NCBI GenBank assembly: GCA_027575805.1
Contig: JANBPU010000053.1
Coordinates: 23,275-87,274 of the forward strand
DNA length: 64,000 nucleotides
Reading direction: 5' to 3'
DNA from: Mycoemilia scoparia
Taxonomy: Eukaryota; Kickxellomycota; Kickxellomycetes; Kickxellales; Kickxellaceae
Under the pieces are notes generated by a model. The model did not search any database and was not told the DNA's origin. It saw only the letters and a list, made by a program, of their open reading frames with translations. Positions 1 to 10,080 of the stretch are shown here, piece by piece; positions within the stretch are counted from its first letter, which is position 1, and each line of letters begins with the position of its first letter. The translations under genes and the position numbers were made by a program.

Positions 1-1527
1 GCCAATATCGATACATCATTAGTGCTGGTTGGCACCGAAGTACTAGTTGGTGCTGTGGTTGGCTATATATCTTGGAGGATATTTTACGAAAGAGTAATGT
101 CGCCACTCAGGGATGTTCCTGGCCCTTTTCTAAACTCAATCACATCTCTGGTATCAAATATACAAGGAGCGCTGGGAAAAAACCACAGCTATCCTATCGA
201 GCTTCATGAAAAGTATGGGCCAGTAGTTCGTATTGCTCCAGACATAGTTTCGATAAGCGATCCCAAAGATATACGGACTGTGCTAGCAACCCATGATTTT
301 CGAAAAAGCCAGATTTACAAGGACATGGAGTTGGTCGAACCAAACACATTCTCGGCCCAAGATCCCAAGCTGAACAGCGAGCGTCGTAGACAGATTGGCC
401 CTACATTTACCTGGAGTGCTATGAGTAAGATGGAATCTCTAGTATACAAATCAGGACCGGGTGCGCTCATTGAAAAGATTGAGCAACTTATTAGTGAGAG
501 CAAAGATGGAGTTGCCGAGATAAATTAACACACTTACTTTCACCGTATGGCGTTCGATATAATAGGAGAGCTTGGGTTTGGAAAGAGCTTCAAGTCTGTG
601 CTAGTTGGGCATCATGATGTTATCAGGTGGGCTCATGAAACTGTGCAGCTCTGTATCATGTACTCGATCTTCCCATGGCTTCGTAAATTGCCCATGGTAT
701 TTCCAAAGTGGCACGAGAGCGAAAGGAACCTTTTGAAGTTCTCGACAAATACAATAAACGAGAGGATTGAATTAAACAAGAATGCAGAGAAGGCCAAACT
801 GCGTCAAGATCTCCTCCAGGCCTACCTGTTTGCTACCGATCCACATACTAACATCAAGATGACTCAATCACAGGTAATGACCGAAACGGCTGTAATGTTG
901 ATTGCTGGCACAGATACTTCTAGTGAAACCCTTACATGGGCAGTGCGCTACCTGATGAGCAAGAAGGACGTTTTAGCAAAACTGCTGAAGGAAATTGACG
1001 CAGCATTTCCTGACAAGTCTGTTCCAATAGCATTCCAAGATGCTAAAGACAAGCTGCCATATCTTGAAGCCATTATCCTCGAGACTCTTCGAATTAGCCC
1101 AGCTGTTCCTTCCAGGCTTCCCCGTGATGTCCCACCCGGAGGTGCCAAGTTTGGTGGGGGAGATAATGATGGCTACTTTTTACCCGAAGGGGTCTGCGTC
1201 GCACCTCATGTTATGGCCTCGCACTATGATCCAAAGACGTGGCCCGATCCCCTAGATTTTAGACCAGAAAGATTCCTTGGTTCTGAGGCAGAAGCCAACA
1301 AGAAAAACAATTTTGGGTTTTCGTGGGGTGTCAGAATATGCCCAGGCAGAAGGTTAGCGTGGATTGAAATGATGCTTACCTTAGCAAACCTGTTCCACAA
1401 GTATGAGCTATCTATTCCAAAGGATCTTGAACACAATTATAAGAATATGGATTCAGTTTGTTATCTTATGTTGTCACCCAAAAATGCACAAAATAATTGT
1501 CGCATTTCCATTAAAAGACGAGAATAG
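1..1527 (+). pseudogene. Cytochrome P450, 5'-truncated by the window, with an in-frame stop
   Basis: Membrane-anchored haem monooxygenase of the fungal P450 superfamily; substrate unknown. The frame is open from base 1, so the start lies upstream. In order: a hydrophobic N-terminal anchor (22-81), a proline-rich hinge with DVPGPFL, the helix I motif AGTDTSSET (codons near 904-930), the ExxR motif ETLR (about 1081), RPERF (about 1261), and the haem-ligand loop FSWGVRICPG (about 1318-1347) with its Cys. All core motifs are intact. A TAA at 526-528 lies in the same frame between VAEIN and HTYFHRMAFDII, in the middle of continuous P450 sequence, and no plausible GT-AG intron removes it. What is seen is a single nonsense codon in an otherwise intact frame. 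It is either a recent pseudogene or a base error. A downstream ATG at 547 could only give a headless 326-aa product. Confidence 0.85.
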
Positions 1528-1670
1528 CAGCAATAATAAAGACGCATTCCAAGCTATAGGTAATGTCTTTTTTGAAAAGTTTTTAGTAGATTAGTTGGGT
1601 TGCTTTATATCTTTTTTAAAACTTTGTGGTAATCTCTCTTAACTATTAAAGAAAACAAGTCATCTTATCT

Positions 1671-1791
1671 ATATGGGAGATAATTTTCGAAGGGTGAAAG
1701 TTTACTAGTAAAACTGGACATTCATTTAGCTGTGATTGCCCCTATAATCATTGGTCACCAAAATTCACCCTTCAAAAAATATTACCCATAT
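1671..1791 (+). mobile_element. Family A inverted-repeat element, copy A1
   Basis: A 121-bp non-coding element with terminal inverted repeats of about 25-28 bp: it starts ATATGGGAGATAATTTTCGA and ends with the complement, CCCTTCAAAAAATATTACCC then ATAT. The interior contains the family core CATTTAGCTGTGATTGCCCC and CATTGGTCACC. Size, inverted ends and lack of an ORF fit a MITE. Its last four bases (ATAT) are also the first four of copy A2. Confidence 0.85.
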
Positions 1792-1908
1792 GGGCAATAA
1801 TTTTTGAAGGGTGAATGTTTGCTAGTAAAACTGAACATCCATTTGGCTGTGATTGTGCCTATAATCATCAGTCACCAAAGTTTATCCTTCAAAAATTATT
1901 GCACATAT
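1788..1908 (+). mobile_element. Family A inverted-repeat element, copy A2
   Basis: A 121-bp copy in the same orientation as A1 and directly abutting it. It starts ATATGGGCAATAATTTTTGA and ends AAAAATTATTGCACATAT. The core is CATTTGGCTGTGATTGTGCC. A1 and A2 differ at several positions, so this is not a very recent tandem duplication. Confidence 0.85.
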
Positions 1909-2145
1909 AGTGGTAGTGGTAGTAGTATAAATATTAAAAATGTATACTTTCCAGAAAGTTGACACCAATGAAATAATAATAATAATACATAGGAATTTAG
2001 ATGCATGGGACATGCTTCTTTCCATCATAAAGTCGATATTTTCAATTCCTTATATGTTTCAATTTTTTATCAGCATCAATTTGACTAATCTCTGACTTTT
2101 AATAGCCTCTGATATTGACATATATTAATGTGTGCTGATAGTGAT

Positions 2146-3843
2146 TTATTCTAGAGTGATAATATTATCACTATCATGACATGATTTAGGCGTGTTGAAC
2201 AGCTTATGTAGACTAGCGCCAAGATCTTTGTTAAAAGGTTTTGGCCCGCAAATCACAGAAACAGCACTATGACTGTCCATAATGTCATAGTTTGATTGAT
2301 CCAAAAACCTTTTGACTATTTCTTGTAGTGATTCTGTAGTCAGTCGACAAAATTTCATGTGAACCAGCGGCCCTTCATTATTACGGCGGGTATTACTGTT
2401 TGCTTGGTGCTCAAGAAGTCTCGAGCTTACTGGCATTTGACTTCGTGCTCCCTACACACACAGTTTTTCAAAGCAAAGTAAATGGAATAATTAGCATTGG
2501 ACAAATGATTTACCACTGCATTTATCATAGAGATGTATGTTGCCTACCTGGGAAATGAACAAATAAAGCTGACATCCATATTGTTGGGATAGCATGTGGA
2601 TTAGTCGGTCCTCTAGCCACACCTGGTCCATAGTTTGGCAACAATAGATCAAAAGCACTTTGCCCTTTTGATTATCAGATGCATTGGTATGTCGAGATCT
2701 TTGATCGAGTATCTGATATAATGGTGCAATTCCGGAACCAGCGCCAAATAGCAATAGATTTTCTGTATCCACAATCTATAAAAAGTTAGGAATATATGTT
2801 AGAATATCAGAAAGATACATCATAATTTAGCTTTTTTATAAACAATAAGTCCTGTATTATACCTTTCGCGTGTCATAGTTTGTCCTTAACGGCCCTCGCA
2901 CCAGCAATTTATCTTTTTCAGTCATAGCTTTGAAATGTGTCGACATGGCATTGTTATCATACAGCCTGATATACAAACAAGCCCTTCTACTGGTTTCGGA
3001 TATGGGGACAAATACCGGCGTAAATGCACGGGTGATCAAAGAAGTATGGCTACTACCATTCTGTGTCCCTGATGTTGGCTGGGTACGGTGAATAGGAACT
3101 CTAATATGAATATGCCATCCACATTCTAAAGCTTTTGAGCTGACTACATCATCAATGATCCAATCGAGCTCGATAATGATTGAAGATGGTGATGGGTTAT
3201 GAATTGAATGGATCGATAGTGAACGAAACGTTAAAGGATTTATGGGAAACTCGGGCCTTCCATCAATTTTGCCGTCCTTGTTGCAAGCACATGATGCCGT
3301 TGACTCTCCACATTCGCATAGAAGACAGCCATCATAATTTTCACCTATGTCCTCCTCATCGCAATGAATAATCTCATTCTTTGGAACCTGATCAAAAGAG
3401 CCACTTGTGCCAGTAGCTGTATCTCGATCGACAATTTTAGCAGGTCCAGAAGTGGTGGTACATAGCTTGGCATATTCGGTTTTTAATTTTGCAACCTTGG
3501 CTTCATACTCTTCAAGTGTTTCTCGATATGTATCCATTATACATGGTACGCAACCATTTTGGCAGCAATCCTCTGGGCCCGGCCTTTGAGGTGGGGGTGG
3601 AAGTCTTAGCTCATATTTTGAATCCGAAGTTTTTATTATCCCGTACACAGGTCTTAGCTTTTTTCCTTCTTTACTAACAGCGCTTTGATTATTATATTCT
3701 ATTTTAACCTTGGTATCAAATGCATCTTTTAAGAGTGTTTCCTGCTGTTTCTTTTCTTCGGCTCGCTTTTTGGCCCTAGCTACTTCTGCTAAATATTGCG
3801 CTATAATAGGGTTTTCATTCACAGCCATGGCTATAATAAACAA
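2146..3843 (-). CDS. Oxidoreductase-like domain / cytochrome-b5-reductase fusion protein
   Basis: Three exons on the minus strand: 2863-3843, 2548-2775 and 2146-2451. Both introns (87 and 96 bp) are GT-AG and phase 0, giving 504 aa. A Lys/Glu-rich N-terminus leads into the oxidoreductase-like N-terminal motif (residues about 82-117: PPPPQRPGPEDCCQNGC followed by VPC...TYRETLEEY). Next come a short Cys cluster (CLLCECGESTASCAC), then an FAD-binding module with RAFTP and the VRGP segment, then an NAD-binding module with FGAGSGIAPLYQIL and ICGPKPF. Known: FNR/b5-reductase modules pass electrons from NAD(P)H through FAD. Inferred: a flavoprotein reductase, possibly mitochondrial; the electron acceptor is unknown. 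A second ATG at 3828 (MAVNENP) is an equally good start. Confidence 0.85.
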
Positions 3844-4882
3844 TCTCTCTAGTCAACCAAAACCATTTATTTATTTTATTTTCTAGTATAATTTAGTTGG
3901 ACTATCACTAAAACTCAGTTATGGGTGTGACTGTTGTTTCATTTGGGCGCTGTTCATTTTCATGGGGTTCACTCAGTTCATTTAGAGAATACATAGCGCC
4001 CATCTATTCAGCTTGTATATAATTACTTCTACAAGCGCACTTGAATCATACTGAACCCTGTCATTTAGGTTGCTTACATTTAGAGGCTTTAAAAACAAGT
4101 GAATCGTATAAATACATATTTGCCACTATAAGCCATTTTATTAATCTAGATATATTTAAAGGCTAATACAACCCACTATTTAAGCCATCTGGGGTTAAAT
4201 GTAGATTTTAAGGCTTCAATACACGTTCTTTGAGTTATTTCTAAAGAAATAAAAGAATTCAAACCAAAGATTAGATTGGATTTTGGGATCTTCGTTTGGT
4301 TGCAATGTCCTTTTTAAGTGTTTATTTCAGTAAGGGATCAAGCATAAGGTTAAAAGTCCACAAATACCTTTTTATAGTTTATTGTAGCACTGAACTATAA
4401 ATGTGGTAAGAGTTCATAAGGTCTTAGACAAATATGGTGGGTTCCCAAGAGCTGGAAATGAGATGGTTGGTGATTGAGCCAAAATCCGAGGACACATTTT
4501 TGTATACCATACATCCAATCCCAAGTAAATTTTGACTATATCTGCAGTTTTCAATATATGTAAATTAAAACTATCAACATACTTTGAGTTTCTTTGTAAG
4601 GGTATTATAGGAATAACATTTCTTTGTATTGAGGCTACAAAGTCTCTAAAAAGCGGCTATTGTAATTTAAAATTATACGATTTGACAGTATAGAACTGAA
4701 AATAATGGCATCCAGAGAATTGCACATAAAAATCTCTACAGAGCCTGACATCACTTTCCTATATAAATATATAATAGCATAAATTGCTTAACCATTTGTT
4801 CTTTTATAAAGATTTTAGTTTATTTTCTCTAAATAGCCAACTTTAATTGAAAATTTATATTTGAGATTCAAACTTTTATCAC
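3844..4882. other. Intergenic spacer between divergent genes
   Basis: AT-rich region upstream of both the reductase gene (-) and the F-box gene (+), presumably holding both promoters. It contains a diverged family C palindromic repeat near 4433-4502, listed separately. No coding frame of interest. Confidence 0.5.
4433..4502. repeat. Family C palindromic repeat, diverged copy C1
   Basis: About 70 bp with complementary ends: TGGTGGGTTCCCAAGAG at the left, and a right end ending CGAGGACACATTTTT. Read on the minus strand, it shares TCCTCGGATTTTGGCTCA with the copies near 39345 and 44813. Confidence 0.4.
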
Positions 4883-6244
4883 ATGGCGTATTATACGCCG
4901 CTATCACTACCATTTGAAGTCAGACTTAAAATATGCAGCTATCTGGATCGAAGTATTGATAAACACACACTAGATGAACTTTCCGGATTGTCCCCATATT
5001 GGGAAAGAACCGTTAACCAATACAAAGCTGAAAATATAATAAACGGAGAAGTTCACTTTCCAGACTATCTCAACTACTCGCTAGCAAGCAATGTCAATTT
5101 GGATGATTTTTATACGGCCACAAAGAAAGTTGTAGTGAGATCAATTCCTGAACCTTCTTCAGATTACTTTGAAACTATGACAAGGCATTTTCCCAATTTG
5201 AAAGAGATAGAGGTTGAGTGCAACAAAATCAATCTGCCTGAAATAAGGAGATTTTTACATTTTGGCCATCAAATCAATGTTGAAAAATTAATTCTAAGAT
5301 CATATGGATTGAATGTACCTGAAGATATAATCATACAGGGACATTACAATAACCTGAAAACGTTAAAAATAGTAGCCCGTGGCGGTTCAATATCAATAAC
5401 CTCGATTTTGGATCACTTTCCAGATTTAGAAAATCTTTCAATGAATTCAAACGTTATTGACCATTCAATGGCTATGGAATTCCTATCAGAGAATTCTGAA
5501 CGGTTTGGCAATAAGTTATATCCGAAATTAAAATCAATCAACTTTTTTTTCAGCATGTTTATAGATATAAACAATTACCAACTTGAGGGCCTCAGAAAAT
5601 TAGGAACTGTATTCCCAAACCTTGAATCGCTCGCGCTTGACTCAAATTTAATTTTTATTGGACGACAAGATGCGATTATAAGGAATATATTCAACTCTTT
5701 CGATACTATTATTTCAGGATCCAATAACTTGAAAAGCTTACGCCTGTCACTTATCAATGATACCATTGTTTATGTAATTGAGCAACATTGCCCTAACCTT
5801 GAAAGCTTGTGGTTGGATTTATCTAATATTGATTACCCAATAGATCTACCCTCTACATTACAAGGATTTTTAGGACTATCGAGTATGACTGGTTTTACAA
5901 ATTTACAATTTTCTCCGCCTTTTTATAACCAAGATACTAAAAGAAACGAGTCTTTTTTTATAAAATCGGGGTTTGGTTGGCAAAATATTGGGTTGACCCC
6001 AACAACAGTAATAGATATCGGTCAAACGAACATCAAATCTATCAGTTTTTCCCAAATTGCTTTTAGTCCCCGAATACTTTATTTTCTCAAAAAATTTCCA
6101 TTGCTTGAGAAGCTTGAAATAGAAATGTCCAACTTCTTTGACATTGAGAATGTGGCTATGAGTGTATCACTACAAGGTCTCATCATCCTATCTATAGATA
6201 TTCTGACACGCTATAATATATGGGCAATAATTTTTGAAGGGTGA
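4883..6244 (+). CDS. F-box / leucine-rich-repeat protein, 3' end replaced by a MITE
   Basis: 453-aa single-exon frame. An N-terminal F-box-like segment (LPFEVRLKICSYLD, residues about 9-22) is followed by repeated leucine-rich units such as FPNLKEIEV, FPDLENLSM, FPNLESLAL and CPNLESLWL. Known: F-box proteins are the substrate-recognition subunits of SCF ubiquitin ligases, with the LRR binding the target; such genes are commonly multicopy in Mucoromycota. The last eight codons (IWAIIFEG) and the TGA stop come from the terminal repeat of family A copy A3, not from the gene. The severed original end lies at 6341-6472. The present product therefore lacks its last LRR turn and may be non-functional. 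Target unknown. Confidence 0.85.
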   Translation: MAYYTPLSLPFEVRLKICSYLDRSIDKHTLDELSGLSPYWERTVNQYKAENIINGEVHFPDYLNYSLASNVNLDDFYTATKKVVVRSIPEPSSDYFETMTRHFPNLKEIEVECNKINLPEIRRFLHFGHQINVEKLILRSYGLNVPEDIIIQGHYNNLKTLKIVARGGSISITSILDHFPDLENLSMNSNVIDHSMAMEFLSENSERFGNKLYPKLKSINFFFSMFIDINNYQLEGLRKLGTVFPNLESLALDSNLIFIGRQDAIIRNIFNSFDTIISGSNNLKSLRLSLINDTIVYVIEQHCPNLESLWLDLSNIDYPIDLPSTLQGFLGLSSMTGFTNLQFSPPFYNQDTKRNESFFIKSGFGWQNIGLTPTTVIDIGQTNIKSISFSQIAFSPRILYFLKKFPLLEKLEIEMSNFFDIENVAMSVSLQGLIILSIDILTRYNIWAIIFEG

Positions 6245-6338
6245 ATTTTGGGGACCAGTGATTATAGGGGAAATCACAGCCAAATGGGTGTCCAGTTTTA
6301 CTAGTGAACTTTCACCCTTCAAAGATTATTACCCATAT
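6218..6338 (-). mobile_element. Family A element A3, inserted inside the F-box/LRR gene
   Basis: A 121-bp copy in reverse orientation relative to A1, starting ATATGGGCAATAATTTTTGA and ending AAAGATTATTACCCATAT. It is flanked by AT on both sides (6216-6217 and 6339-6340). Removing the element plus one AT (123 bp) joins the upstream LRR frame to the downstream LRR frame with no shift. This is the clearest proof in the window that family A is, or was, mobile. Confidence 0.92.
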
Positions 6339-6340
6339 AT

Positions 6341-6472
6341 CAGCTTATTGCCTTTATTAGGATATTTCCTAATGTCAAAGTGCTCAAGTTGCGTAGCATC
6401 AGAAAAGCAGATCTAGCCAGACTTAGAGCTGAATTTCCAAACATTGCATCATTCGAAATTAGGAGCATTTAA
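6341..6472 (+). pseudogene. Severed C-terminal part of the F-box/LRR gene
   Basis: Reads in the same frame as 4883-6217 and gives 43 residues plus TAA. It contains two further LRR-like units, IRIFPNVKVLKLRSI and EFPNIASFEIRSI, matching the style of the upstream repeats. It has no start of its own and is cut off by the stop at 6242-6244 inside element A3. The ancestral protein would have been about 488 aa. Confidence 0.85.
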
Positions 6473-6969
6473 GCATCATTAATATTTGTTTTTAACAAGT
6501 TTACTTGTTATGTTCAGTAGCAGATCTGACTTTGATTTTGGCATCCATCACTTAAACATAGTTCAATCTTTTACATTTGGTGTTTTACTTTTACTGTATT
6601 TAATACATACATGTTTGTTTGAATAAAATTCTTTTAAAGTGCAGAGATAAGTTGTAATCATTAGTCTCTTGTTAATCCAAATAAGGTGATATTTAGATAA
6701 TTTAATCACCGCCTTTATGTTTAATAAAGTATAGCAAAACATTAGTCAAGGTGTGATTTATTTTTTATTCGCTGTGACTTAATAAGCCATACATGACACC
6801 GCCAGTAGCATTCCCTTATTCAGATTCACAGCTGATGTTGTTTCAAAACGCATTTGTCTTGTGAAAATTATTACATATTTATAGAATTTACACTACTCTC
6901 CAGAAAACAAGACACCTGGAAGGATCGAGGCAACGTTGATAACCACGAAATTTATATACTATATACAAG
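6473..6969. other. Intergenic spacer, promoter region of the small secreted precursor
   Basis: AT-rich, no coding frame. A TTATATA-like stretch at about 6951-6958 lies close to the start of the next gene and could be its TATA element or part of the 5' UTR. Confidence 0.4.
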
Positions 6970-7158
6970 ATGAAAATTCAAGCTGCAACCTTGCTGCTTC
7001 TAGTCTTTGTCATCTCCTTTACTTGCGCTGTACCCCAAGGAAACAATGTCCAGGATACTTCTAACCATCACCCGACTGCTTCATATGGTGCCAAACCAAA
7101 TAATAAGCGGACGAAGATCCCAGTCTTTTTCTTCAGCTGGCCAAACCCTAAAGGCTGA
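6970..7158 (+). CDS. Small secreted peptide precursor with a dibasic site
   Basis: 62-aa frame. A typical signal peptide (MKIQAATLLLLVFVISFTCA, cleavage expected near residue 20) is followed by a polar Asn/His-rich stretch, then the dibasic pair KR (residues 47-48). The C-terminal 14 residues, TKIPVFFFSWPNPKG less one, are hydrophobic and proline-containing. Seen: the layout signal peptide, pro-region, KR, short tail. Inferred: a secreted protein that a Kex2-type protease might cut to release a short peptide. No family recognised. It could equally be a small effector-like protein used without further processing, or a chance frame; the strong signal peptide argues for a real gene. Confidence 0.6.
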   Translation: MKIQAATLLLLVFVISFTCAVPQGNNVQDTSNHHPTASYGAKPNNKRTKIPVFFFSWPNPKG

Positions 7159-8248
7159 GTTCATTTACCAATCAACCGCTATAATAATTCTATTATCAAA
7201 ATTACATTTATAATAACAATGTATATATATATATATATCCATTACAATTCCCATTCTTTGGGAAACAATTGAACTTGTGTGTAGTTTTAAGTAATATCAT
7301 GGGAACTGTAAAATTAATTATGAATCCTGAATACCAAAATATATCTCTTGGAACAAAAACGTACAAGTTACTAATGCCGACTCTTGGCAAAAAAAGCAAT
7401 CAAATAATCATTGTTCGACACATTATTTCTTCAAATGCTGACATTGATATTGTTAAAGAAGTTAGAGCGTGGATTTCTGACAAATCCTGTATGTGAAACC
7501 CAGGACATACCCATAAATAATGAAAAATGACTAAAGTGGCTCTAACAAATACTCAGGCTCCAATAGACAACAACCTTCGAAAGTTTGTTTAAAGGATGCG
7601 CTTATTCCTGATACACACACTCTCTCTCTTTTTAGGATATATTTAAAATCTGTACGTTCTTGAAACGTTGCATAAAAATACAATCCGCTGTATGTGAATG
7701 CCTGGGCGTGAGAAATCTGAATAAAAGCTGTAAAGGTAATAATGAAAATTTTAATAAAGGAATTGTATTTGTATGGGGTGTATGTGCATCCATAATGACA
7801 ATTTGTGTTCAAACTCCCATTATTGCATGAGAAAGGCTTTAACTTGGGGTTGAGATAACAGCGTGGGAGAAGGATTAGGGGCAGAGAATTAAAGCAAAGA
7901 AATTTGTCAGATAATGACAATAGACCATTATTGTCTTAAGCTCAACAGGGCAAGGATAACAGTCAGGGGAGATAGATAATTAGAGAGAGGCTGAAATTAG
8001 CTAAAGAGGTCCACGTGTTCAGCTTGTTGACTGCCAAGCACAAATCTGATTTGGTCTTTTTGTCTGTATGCGTGCGTGTGTGTGTATATATATATAGAGA
8101 AGGAGAGAATACAATAAACGTGATGAATGTATCAATATTCTACAAACACCCCTCTTTTCTTACTTCCACTCTAAAGAACCCAATTTCGAGACATCCGATA
8201 CTTTATCCTGTTTTATATAATAAACACCGCCAAACGATCAAGACCAAA
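7159..8248. other. Intergenic spacer upstream of the pterin dehydratase
   Basis: Holds AT and GT microsatellites (about 7219-7238 and 8068-8095) and a CT run near 7619-7632. An open frame of 75 codons at 7269-7496 has no recognisable features and is not called. The last ~250 bases are the presumed promoter and 5' UTR of the next gene. Confidence 0.45.
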
Positions 8249-8584
8249 ATGACCAAGTATCCTTACGTAAAGCTCACGGAAGAAGAACGCAAGACTCAAC
8301 TCGAGCCACTTCTTGTTGAAGGTGAAGAAACTGATTCTGCCAAATGGAAGATTGTCGAGTTGAATGGAAACGAGGCTATCAAGAGAACATTCAAGTTCAA
8401 GGATTTCAAGGAGGCATTTAGTTTCATGACTCGTGTTGCACTCCAGGCCGAAAAGATGGATCACCACCCTGACTGGTTCAATGTCTATAACAAGGTCGAT
8501 ATCACCTTGACAACACATGCTGTCAAAGGCTTGTCCATGAATGATGTCAAGCTTGCCGAATATATCAACAAGTCTGCCAATTAA
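8249..8584 (+). CDS. Pterin-4a-carbinolamine dehydratase
   Basis: 111 aa, single exon, the usual length for the family. The signature [16 protein letters not shown] (residues about 71-86) contains the catalytic paired His and the following Pro/Trp/Tyr positions of the PCD/DCoH family, and a later conserved His lies in [11 protein letters not shown]. Known role: dehydrates 4a-hydroxytetrahydrobiopterin formed by aromatic amino acid hydroxylases, so regenerating the pterin cofactor, probably in the cytosol. The ATG at 8249 is chosen because the family starts within about 10 residues of this point; the same frame is open further upstream to 8015 but reads low-quality sequence there. No neighbouring gene belongs to the same pathway. 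Confidence 0.93.
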   Translation: MTKYPYVKLTEEERKTQLEPLLVEGEETDSAKWKIVELNGNEAIKRTFKFKDFKEAFSFMTRVALQAEKMDHHPDWFNVYNKVDITLTTHAVKGLSMNDVKLAEYINKSAN

Positions 8585-10080
8585 CTACATTGAAACCGGT
8601 AGTAATGGTATAGTGGTTGTTTCTGGGATATTTGATCCGCACTTGTTTGGTATCAAAGACATCCACGTTTCCAGTATCTTCGCATTGATTGCTTTGCTTT
8701 TTACGTTGAATCCATTGTACTGCTTATTATAATAAATTGTGCTTTTTATACATTTGAATTGAGTAGATTTGACCTTTATTTCAACAGATCCATAACATTA
8801 CTTACTTTCATTAGTTAGTATATTTACTCTGGACATTTGCAAACACTTTGCATATTTCTCTGCGACATCTAGACAATGAAATGACATTAACAATTTCGAT
8901 ATAAATCAATAGCTGGTCATATTTGAACAACAAGCTAATCTAATACCAAGAAATTAACAAAAGTTGCCAGATGTGTGTGTGATTTACACGTGGCTAAGAC
9001 GTTGAGCAAAAGGATGATATAGTGTATTGCAAGACACTTTGAGTTACAAAGAAAGCACAAAGAGCAATTTATGCAGGATCCCAATAAATTGGAAGAGGTG
9101 ATTGATAAGCCCAAGTCTCTGCCATCACAAAGAAAGCAATACAAAGAATCGACATCAAGGAAATTTTGTGTGTATTTCTACAATAGGTCAAGAATAGATT
9201 TTATGTGCTCTGTGTCGAAAAAACTGGTTTAAAAATGGGGCCAATTGTTTCTACAAAAAGCCCATTATTTGTATCAAACTATATGAAAAGAAGAGGTATG
9301 CTGCATTCGTTTTCTTGATTAATACCAAAAACCTCGCCAACGCAGAAATTTGGCTGTGAATAATTACTGATTTCTGGCAAGCCAAAATATTTTATAGACC
9401 AGTCAATTTCAAATCAACACACCAAGATAACTCGTGAGTATACACACACTGGATATGTTTGGTTCATAGAGGATGAAAGAATGTCTAATGTCATTTAACA
9501 AAGCGAGACAGGAATCAATTCTTGAATTTAGGGTTGATTTCAAAGGAGTTACAACCATTATATCAATAATCGAATAGAGATGAATAGATAGATAGAGAGA
9601 GAATGTGTGTGTGTGTGTGTGTTTATATTTATTTTTTGTAGAGAAGGCATATTCTGGTATAATCAAAGACGTAGAACAGTATAAAAGGGAGAAGAAATGC
9701 GAACATGAACTTGGAAAGTTTAAAATTTTGTCTATACAGATTATCATTATTATTATCATATTTCTTCAACTATAACACATATATTTATATATCTATTTCC
9801 TAATAAATAGCAACAACTATAGTTGTAGTTTAGGATAAATCCATTGCAATATCAATTATTTGGATTTAAACCTGGATATATAGGGATTTATATATATTTA
9901 TATACACGATAGAAGCATATCGTCAACACAAATCACCAACTCCAATTTCGCATCACAGCAACTGGTAAATATCAATCCAAGACAAGAAGAAAAGCCGCCA
10001 CTAACAAAACAACATTGGTTAGTAAATTACAACTCCTAACAGAATTTGTTTTGTGTACATGGTATATCTGAAAGATTAGG
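8585..10080. other. Intergenic spacer with simple repeats
   Basis: 1.5 kb with no convincing coding frame. It carries a (GT)n run at about 9605-9622 and AT-rich stretches near 9780-9905. The 3' part is the likely promoter and 5' UTR of the low-complexity gene that starts at 10081. Confidence 0.45.

Larger units (their letters stand above)
1528..2145. other. Intergenic region with tandem family A elements
   Basis: Spacer between the P450 and the convergent reductase gene. It holds the two family A copies listed separately and an AT-rich tail with short trinucleotide runs near 1915 and 1970. I see no gene. Confidence 0.6.

Noticed and set aside
6216..6340. TA target duplication for element A3, as in standard Tc1/mariner
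   Set aside because: TA-based excision removes 121 bp and shifts the LRR frame, whereas AT-based excision removes 123 bp and restores it; other copies remain ambiguous.
7269..7496. 75-codon open frame after the small secreted precursor
   Set aside because: No motif, no signal peptide and an AT-rich setting; could be a relic but cannot be supported.
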